This document shows, piece after piece, positions 60,036-64,000 of a DNA stretch of 64,000 nucleotides. The DNA is from Alteromonas abrolhosensis (GTDB lineage: Bacteria; Pseudomonadota; Gammaproteobacteria; Enterobacterales; Alteromonadaceae): contig NZ_MEJH01000003.1 of NCBI RefSeq assembly GCF_001953635.1, positions 1 to 64,000 on the forward strand. Reading direction: 5' to 3'. The position numbers and the translations under genes are program-made. Position 1 is the stretch's first letter. Every line of letters begins with the position of its first letter. The notes under the pieces are model-generated. The model ran no database searches and was not told the DNA's origin. It saw nothing but the letters and a program-made list of their open reading frames with translations.

Positions 60036-61337
60036 TCAGCCACTAGACATTGTTGTGCTTATCTTCTTAGCGTCACTACTTGAACTTGGTTCATGAGCGA
60101 ATGCGGCAGCAGATTGCTTCTTAACGATCAAATCACTGTTAGTTACGCGATCTCCAAATGCCAAACTCATTGTCTGAAGTGCAAGCTCTTTTGACTCTGC
60201 AACCTCTGCATCAACCAATATTTTTTTCAATTGATAAAGCTTATTAATTACTTCAAGTTCTCGTTCACCATGCTCTGATGAATTTGGAAATAATAGCTTC
60301 TCATCTGTATGGTCAGGGCTCTCTACACCGTGAGCAAATTCTTCGGGGAGTCTTTCTGCTAAAAGCCTCATAGTAGCTCCCAAATCACTCTTGTCATGAG
60401 TGAATCGATCTAGAATATTGACAGTTGCTGCCATTAACGCGATAGAAGAAGGTCCCCCTTTGTCCCATTGAGCGTCACGCCAAGCTTTCATAAATCTACA
60501 TACTTTTCGTAAATGACGCCCTATGCGCCTACAACTCTCATTGAACCAATCTTCGATAATCTTAGGGTCACTGTTGATCCACCTTTTCTCTCCATTTCGC
60601 ATTGCTAGATTCACACATTCAGAATCTACTTCGTACATTGCACTGTTACTAATCCATGTATCAGCGAACTGATCGTAGGATTCGAAGCTCTTTTTTCTTA
60701 AAGCTTCTAAAGCGACCTGCTTCTGAAGAAATTGTTGCACTGGTATTGCATACATTGGCACGTCTATGTGGGTATGTGCACTAGGGATCTTAATGCGTGC
60801 GCAAGTATTTTTTTCTTCAAACAACCATCCGTCGTTTTCTGCGACCAATGATTTCAATGATGAATCAACTAACAGTAAGAGAATGCGATGTCCAATCCTT
60901 GGTTCATTTTCGAATATTGTCATAGGCAAATAAGTTCCATCGTCAATATCCATTTCTTGCGGTGGGAACTTATGAGGGTTATTCAGTGTTTCGTACTGAA
61001 AACTACCTTGAGTCCAAAACCTTGGTGTTAATCCAACAAACTCCTGACGAGTTACTTCATCCATACCTTGAAGGAGCTGTATTACTTCGCTTTGAGCTTC
61101 AGAATTCAAATATTTTATTTTTGTATTCTGCACCTTCGCTTTAAGCTCTTCGAAATTGAGCGACGAATTATAGCTGGCTCGCACTAACTCTTTGGCCTCT
61201 TCAAAAACCTCTTTGATTCTTACACGTACACATTTCCTCAAAGACTTAAGAGCTTCAGACTGGGCACTTTTGAGAGTTAGTTTGCTAATAAGGCCTTCAC
61301 TACGATTTGTATAGTAGCCATGAAAATTCCAAGTCAT
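60036..61337 (-). CDS. dncV: CBASS CD-NTase, DncV-like cGAMP synthase
   Basis: A 433-residue cGAS/DncV-like nucleotidyltransferase; its recalled similarity to V. cholerae DncV is high along the whole length, from MTWNFHGYYTNRSEGLISKL to the end. Metal ligands: GSFQYETLNN, then EMDIDDGTYLPM with Asp130 and Asp132, and the third Asp192 in THIDVPMYAIP. Product expected is 3'3'-cGAMP. The C-terminus KKISTTMSSG ends in Gly, the residue Cap2 conjugates. It lies between capV (26 bp upstream) and cap2 (6 bp downstream). All parts appear intact. Confidence 0.95.
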   Translation of the reverse strand: MTWNFHGYYTNRSEGLISKLTLKSAQSEALKSLRKCVRVRIKEVFEEAKELVRASYNSSLNFEELKAKVQNTKIKYLNSEAQSEVIQLLQGMDEVTRQEFVGLTPRFWTQGSFQYETLNNPHKFPPQEMDIDDGTYLPMTIFENEPRIGHRILLLLVDSSLKSLVAENDGWLFEEKNTCARIKIPSAHTHIDVPMYAIPVQQFLQKQVALEALRKKSFESYDQFADTWISNSAMYEVDSECVNLAMRNGEKRWINSDPKIIEDWFNESCRRIGRHLRKVCRFMKAWRDAQWDKGGPSSIALMAATVNILDRFTHDKSDLGATMRLLAERLPEEFAHGVESPDHTDEKLLFPNSSEHGERELEVINKLYQLKKILVDAEVAESKELALQTMSLAFGDRVTNSDLIVKKQSAAAFAHEPSSSSDAKKISTTMSSG

Positions 61338-61363
61338 TATGTTAGCTCCTCAGCCGCTGTGGG

Positions 61364-62404
61364 TTAGCGTTTAAACGTCTTTGCTTTGCTTTCAAAAAAA
61401 GCTTTTAGTTTTGTATTCTTAGTATATTCAACGGTGGCTAGCTGCTTCCCTCTACTAGCTAAATTCTTTAGGCTGCTTTCACTCGCATTATCTAGAGTTA
61501 TATCCGAGGCAGCTTCATTCGGAATAGTATCGTCCAAGTATGTGTAATTGTTCAACGCATCATGAGATCCAAGCTCCCTCAATAGCATTGCCTTGTGAAG
61601 TAATTGATTGGCAGTCATCGTAGTTAATACAAGTCTTTCGCCTCCACCCCATAGGCCGAGATATCCGTTTCTTCGCTCATTATTAAGAGCAGCTGGACTT
61701 ACCGTATACTCTTCTCCAAGTGTACCTATGTTTAATATATTGACATCTTCAACCTTGGCATTCGGAAAGTCAGTTGTCATATCTCGAAAAACTTCATGGA
61801 GACCGATAAAACTTGGATTATTTGCTACAAGCCCTCCGTCGGCAAAGTAAGCATCCAAGTCTGAACAATAATGAGGTTTGAAATAAGTTGGAGCAGCTGA
61901 CGTCGCCATTGCGGCATCTACAAGAGTCAAGCGGCCATCCCTGTTGAAATCTGGATTATGAGGGGTCTTGAAAAACTGAGGTTTACCAGTAGAAAGATTT
62001 ACCGCCGGGATCATGACTCGACGGTTCAAATCGTTGAAGGTTGTATCTTCACCAACCATTGAAGCGACAGTTTCCTTCAGTGGCTGACTGTCATAGAGAG
62101 GACGGAATGCTCTTATCCATTTTTTAGACCAAGAACTTTTCATTGGAAAAATAAGAGGAGCCTTTTCACGAAAAACGACTTCAAGCTCTCTTGCACTCTT
62201 TCCGGCAGCTAAACCCAAAGCGAGAATTCCACCGATTGATGTTCCAGTTATTAAATCAAAGTATTCACCAGCCTTTATATCGCTCTGTCCAGACCGCTCT
62301 TCAATAACACGCTCTATTTCGGCTAGAACACTTATGGTGAACAATCCTCTGGCACCACCACCATTTAAGCTCAGTACTTTTATTTTATTATTTCCGTCAG
62401 ACAT
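61364..62404 (-). CDS. capV: CBASS effector CapV, patatin-like phospholipase
   Basis: CapV is activated by 3'3'-cGAMP and hydrolyses membrane phospholipids, killing the infected cell. The 346-residue patatin has the oxyanion loop NGGGARGLFT (about 14-23), nucleophile Ser56 in GTSIGG, and the catalytic Asp in ADGGLVANN (Asp189). The length is close to V. cholerae CapV. First gene of the CBASS operon; its promoter should lie in the AT-rich 62405-62555. No strong ribosome-binding site is seen. Confidence 0.93.
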   Translation of the reverse strand: MSDGNNKIKVLSLNGGGARGLFTISVLAEIERVIEERSGQSDIKAGEYFDLITGTSIGGILALGLAAGKSARELEVVFREKAPLIFPMKSSWSKKWIRAFRPLYDSQPLKETVASMVGEDTTFNDLNRRVMIPAVNLSTGKPQFFKTPHNPDFNRDGRLTLVDAAMATSAAPTYFKPHYCSDLDAYFADGGLVANNPSFIGLHEVFRDMTTDFPNAKVEDVNILNIGTLGEEYTVSPAALNNERRNGYLGLWGGGERLVLTTMTANQLLHKAMLLRELGSHDALNNYTYLDDTIPNEAASDITLDNASESSLKNLASRGKQLATVEYTKNTKLKAFFESKAKTFKR

Positions 62405-62555
62405 AGTTTTATCGCGTCCATTTTTAATTTAAGTGGGGATGGCTTGAGAAAATTTCAACTACAAATTTTAGACATTTAATTTTTCGGCTACCGTGAGTTT
62501 TTATAATATTTATATTGAATATTAGCACGTAAAAAATCACTAAATTACTTACTCG

Positions 62556-63437
62556 CTAAGTGAGATATACCTCTGTTATACCTGGCCTGAAGTGCCCCAT
62601 TTCTTGCGAAACAGTTTCGAGCGCGAGTGGGCGTTTGAAGCCAGTATCCATCAACTCGCGCATCCGTTCCTGTGCGTAGCTATGTCTGAGCCCATGGGCT
62701 CCTGTAGAAAAGAAAAGGGTGCGTTTTGACGCTTTACTGAAAGAATCTGACCATCGCTTCCCTGCCCCAATATCATAACGCTGAAGGTAGTTGATTTTTC
62801 GATCTGTAATCGTCACTGGATTATGCAATCTGCGCCGTTCGAGCTGCTCTACAAGGTCATTAGGAATTAGGACGTGACGTATTAATCCGCCTTTGCCCTG
62901 CACCGTGTAAAGCTGACCTTCTCGCCCTGCCCATTTTGAGTTTAAAGCGGGACGTTTGTCAGGGTTTCGCTCTTCAGCTCTGGCAAGCGTCAGAAGCTCA
63001 TGTGCTCTTAATCCAGCAGCATATGCTATTTGAGTGGAAAGTTGATGTGTGTCAGTTTGATGTTCGGATACTGCTTGTGCCTGCGCCGATGTGTAGGCTC
63101 TGGACCTTTTAATTTCTTCCAGCTCTGACTTTACACGATATAAGTTTGTTTTAGGGGGAAGTTTGCCATTCAGTTGCATCATTGCCTGAATGGCCTGTCG
63201 CTCCATATCAAGCGCTTTCTGCCCTACAGCTTCCGCTCGGTATTCAAGGTAATACCTTGCAACATCTGGTGTGAGCGATTGAAGTCCATTCAGTTTGTTC
63301 TCCTTTGTCCACTTTGCGACAGTTCTGAGAGCTTGTTCGTAATTACGGGCTGTACCATATGACTTGATAATTCTTGCTTTTGTCAGCCCTTTAACTACAT
63401 TTTCTGCCTGCGTTTCTGCTTTGGCGAACTTAGGCAT
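62556..63437 (-). CDS. Tyrosine recombinase (site-specific integrase)
   Basis: A 293-residue recombinase. N-terminal SAM-like DNA-binding domain (about 1-120), then the catalytic domain with Arg in AYAAGLRAHELLTLA, the HGLRHSYAQERM box (His-x-x-Arg), MGHFRPGITEVYL with the last His and the nucleophile Tyr. The protein ends two residues after that Tyr. All catalytic residues are present. It belongs with island integrases rather than XerC/XerD. Its gene overlaps a small upstream gene by 8 bp. Confidence 0.9.
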   Translation of the reverse strand: MPKFAKAETQAENVVKGLTKARIIKSYGTARNYEQALRTVAKWTKENKLNGLQSLTPDVARYYLEYRAEAVGQKALDMERQAIQAMMQLNGKLPPKTNLYRVKSELEEIKRSRAYTSAQAQAVSEHQTDTHQLSTQIAYAAGLRAHELLTLARAEERNPDKRPALNSKWAGREGQLYTVQGKGGLIRHVLIPNDLVEQLERRRLHNPVTITDRKINYLQRYDIGAGKRWSDSFSKASKRTLFFSTGAHGLRHSYAQERMRELMDTGFKRPLALETVSQEMGHFRPGITEVYLT

Positions 63438-63648
63438 TTCTGTCCAGCCAACGTTTCACCGTGGTCCAGTTTACTACAACACCTCTACGAACAAGCCAGC
63501 GCTGAAGCTCCGCTTTACTAGCGCCCTCTTCATAGAGTTTACGCAGGTGCACACCGTACTTGTCTAGCTTTGACGGTTTATGCCTCTTTCTGGCGATTAG
63601 TCGGGTCTCGGCTTTAAGCTGAGACACTTCATGTACTTCATTAAACAT
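63430..63648 (-). CDS. Small putative DNA-binding protein upstream of the integrase
   Basis: A 72-residue basic protein with no signal peptide. Its C-terminal half reads as a helix-turn-helix (GASKAELQRWLVRRGVVVNW, then TTVKRWLDRN), so DNA binding is likely; the N-terminal half (LIARKRHKPSKLDKYGVHLR) is strongly basic. AAGGAA lies before the ATG. Translationally coupled to the integrase, so it may be a directionality factor or a regulator of it. No family is recognised with certainty. Confidence 0.65.
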   Translation of the reverse strand: MFNEVHEVSQLKAETRLIARKRHKPSKLDKYGVHLRKLYEEGASKAELQRWLVRRGVVVNWTTVKRWLDRNA

Positions 63649-63680
63649 TTATGTCATTCCTTAGGTTGTAAGATTAACTG

Positions 63681-63692
63681 GCTGTATACAGC
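63681..63692. promoter_or_regulatory. Possible operator upstream of the integrase operon
   Basis: The perfect 12-bp palindrome GCTGTATACAGC lies 33 bp before the small gene's start, where a repressor site would sit. It is not a LexA box, because the CTGT and ACAG halves are only two bases apart. Confidence 0.4.
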
Positions 63693-63783
63693 TCAGCGAC
63701 ACTTAAGCCTATTCGCCCCTGTTTAGCGCATAACGCAAGGCTCGGACCGATCTCGCCTGGGATTTAAAAATCAAAATAGATAG

Positions 63784-63897
63784 AAACGGCAGCAACTAAG
63801 CGCCGAACTTGAACGCCAAAAATGCGGCGCGGCATGACATATATAGAAGGACGTGAGGGTGCCTCACTACGTGGAAACGGCAGCTGGAGAGCGCCGA
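63784..63897. repeat. Two direct repeats of a 23-bp motif upstream of the integrase operon
   Basis: AAACGGCAGC-N5-AGCGCCGA occurs at 63784-63806 and 63875-63897, with both outer blocks identical and the middle five bases different, at a start-to-start distance of 91 bp. Around them are GC-rich palindromes (GCCCGAACGGGC at 63909-63920; GCGCCG / CGGCGC near 63799 and 63825). The rest of 63649-64000 shows no gene. These may be arm-type recombinase sites, iterons or regulatory repeats. Confidence 0.65.
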
Positions 63898-64000
63898 CTT
63901 TTTTCGTTGCCCGAACGGGCTAGTGGTTTAAAGATTACCTGCATATAAATCAGGATGCAATCTGCAAATAAAATTCTGCGTGTAAGCACCAGAACCCAGA

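Larger units (their letters stand above)
57575..64000. mobile_element. Genomic island carrying CBASS and an integrase (right end outside window)
   Basis: Everything from the 3' end of the tRNA to the window edge looks acquired: a four-gene anti-phage operon, a tyrosine recombinase and a small DNA-binding-like protein, starting directly after a tRNA gene. By eye the stretch is more AT-rich than the housekeeping genes. The repeat of the tRNA 3' end that would mark the far attachment site is not in the window. The integrase lies about 5 kb from the tRNA, which is unusual for a simple island, so two elements may be nested. Confidence 0.65.

Noticed and set aside
63681-63692. LexA box at CTGTATACAG
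   Set aside because: The halves are two bases apart instead of eight.

Overview
The window reads as chromosome of a marine gammaproteobacterium of the Alteromonadaceae, most likely Alteromonas or a close relative. This is judged from gene content and order (ccmABCDEFGHI beside FliK-like and FlhB-like genes, a MipA/DUF3019/two-component cluster, recA-cinA-mutS, pyrG-eno, leuABCD, gspAB, cca, srmB, rdgB-hemW) and from protein character. No database search was run; family names come from motifs and recalled family architecture.

Layout. (1) 1-448: the end of an IS3-family insertion sequence abuts a 65-codon 3' remnant of galE. (2) 634-9000, minus strand: mlaA, then the complete cytochrome c maturation operon ccmA-I. 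(3) 9256-12238, plus strand: a FliK-like protein with a possible flagellar sigma-28 promoter, and a free-standing FlhB C-terminal domain. (4) 12270-17555: a beta-propeller lipoprotein, divergent from a MipA/OmpV protein, a DUF3019 protein, a response regulator and a sensor kinase in one operon. (5) 17693-27613: a NatAB-type ABC exporter, recA with a LexA box, pncC/cinA, mutS, pyrG, eno. (6) 27761-33621: an unknown gene, then leuABCD with a leucine-rich leader peptide and transcription attenuator. (7) 33882-37335: a DUF3391/HD-GYP protein with an altered HD motif, convergent with gspB and gspA; gspB carries the same kind of N-terminal domain. (8) 37555-43192: cca, a WD40-like lipoprotein, srmB, a 144-bp nested palindromic repeat, rdgB, hemW. 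(9) 43304-52449: mostly envelope or signalling genes: a DUF2884 protein, two DUF1566 proteins, PAS and REC-CheC proteins, lrgAB with a LytTR regulator, a DUF3718 protein, a permuted papain-fold hydrolase, and a small unknown. (10) 52604-57347: an MbnP/MbnH metal-protein pair divergent from a large choice-of-anchor B surface protein. (11) 57498-64000: tRNA-Ile2(CAU) followed by an apparent genomic island with a complete four-gene type II CBASS anti-phage operon (capV, dncV-like cyclase, cap2, cap3), a tyrosine recombinase and a small putative DNA-binding protein.

How it works together. Most of the window is housekeeping. The accessory part is the island at the right end: the cyclase should sense phage infection and make 3'3'-cGAMP, the patatin-like phospholipase should then attack the membrane, and Cap2/Cap3 should conjugate and deconjugate the cyclase C-terminus. 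The closest things to undescribed biology are the MipA-DUF3019-kinase module, the shared DUF3391 domain linking an HD-GYP protein to the type II secretion gene gspB, the structured repeat before rdgB, and the leu attenuator together with an 18-bp palindrome upstream of it.
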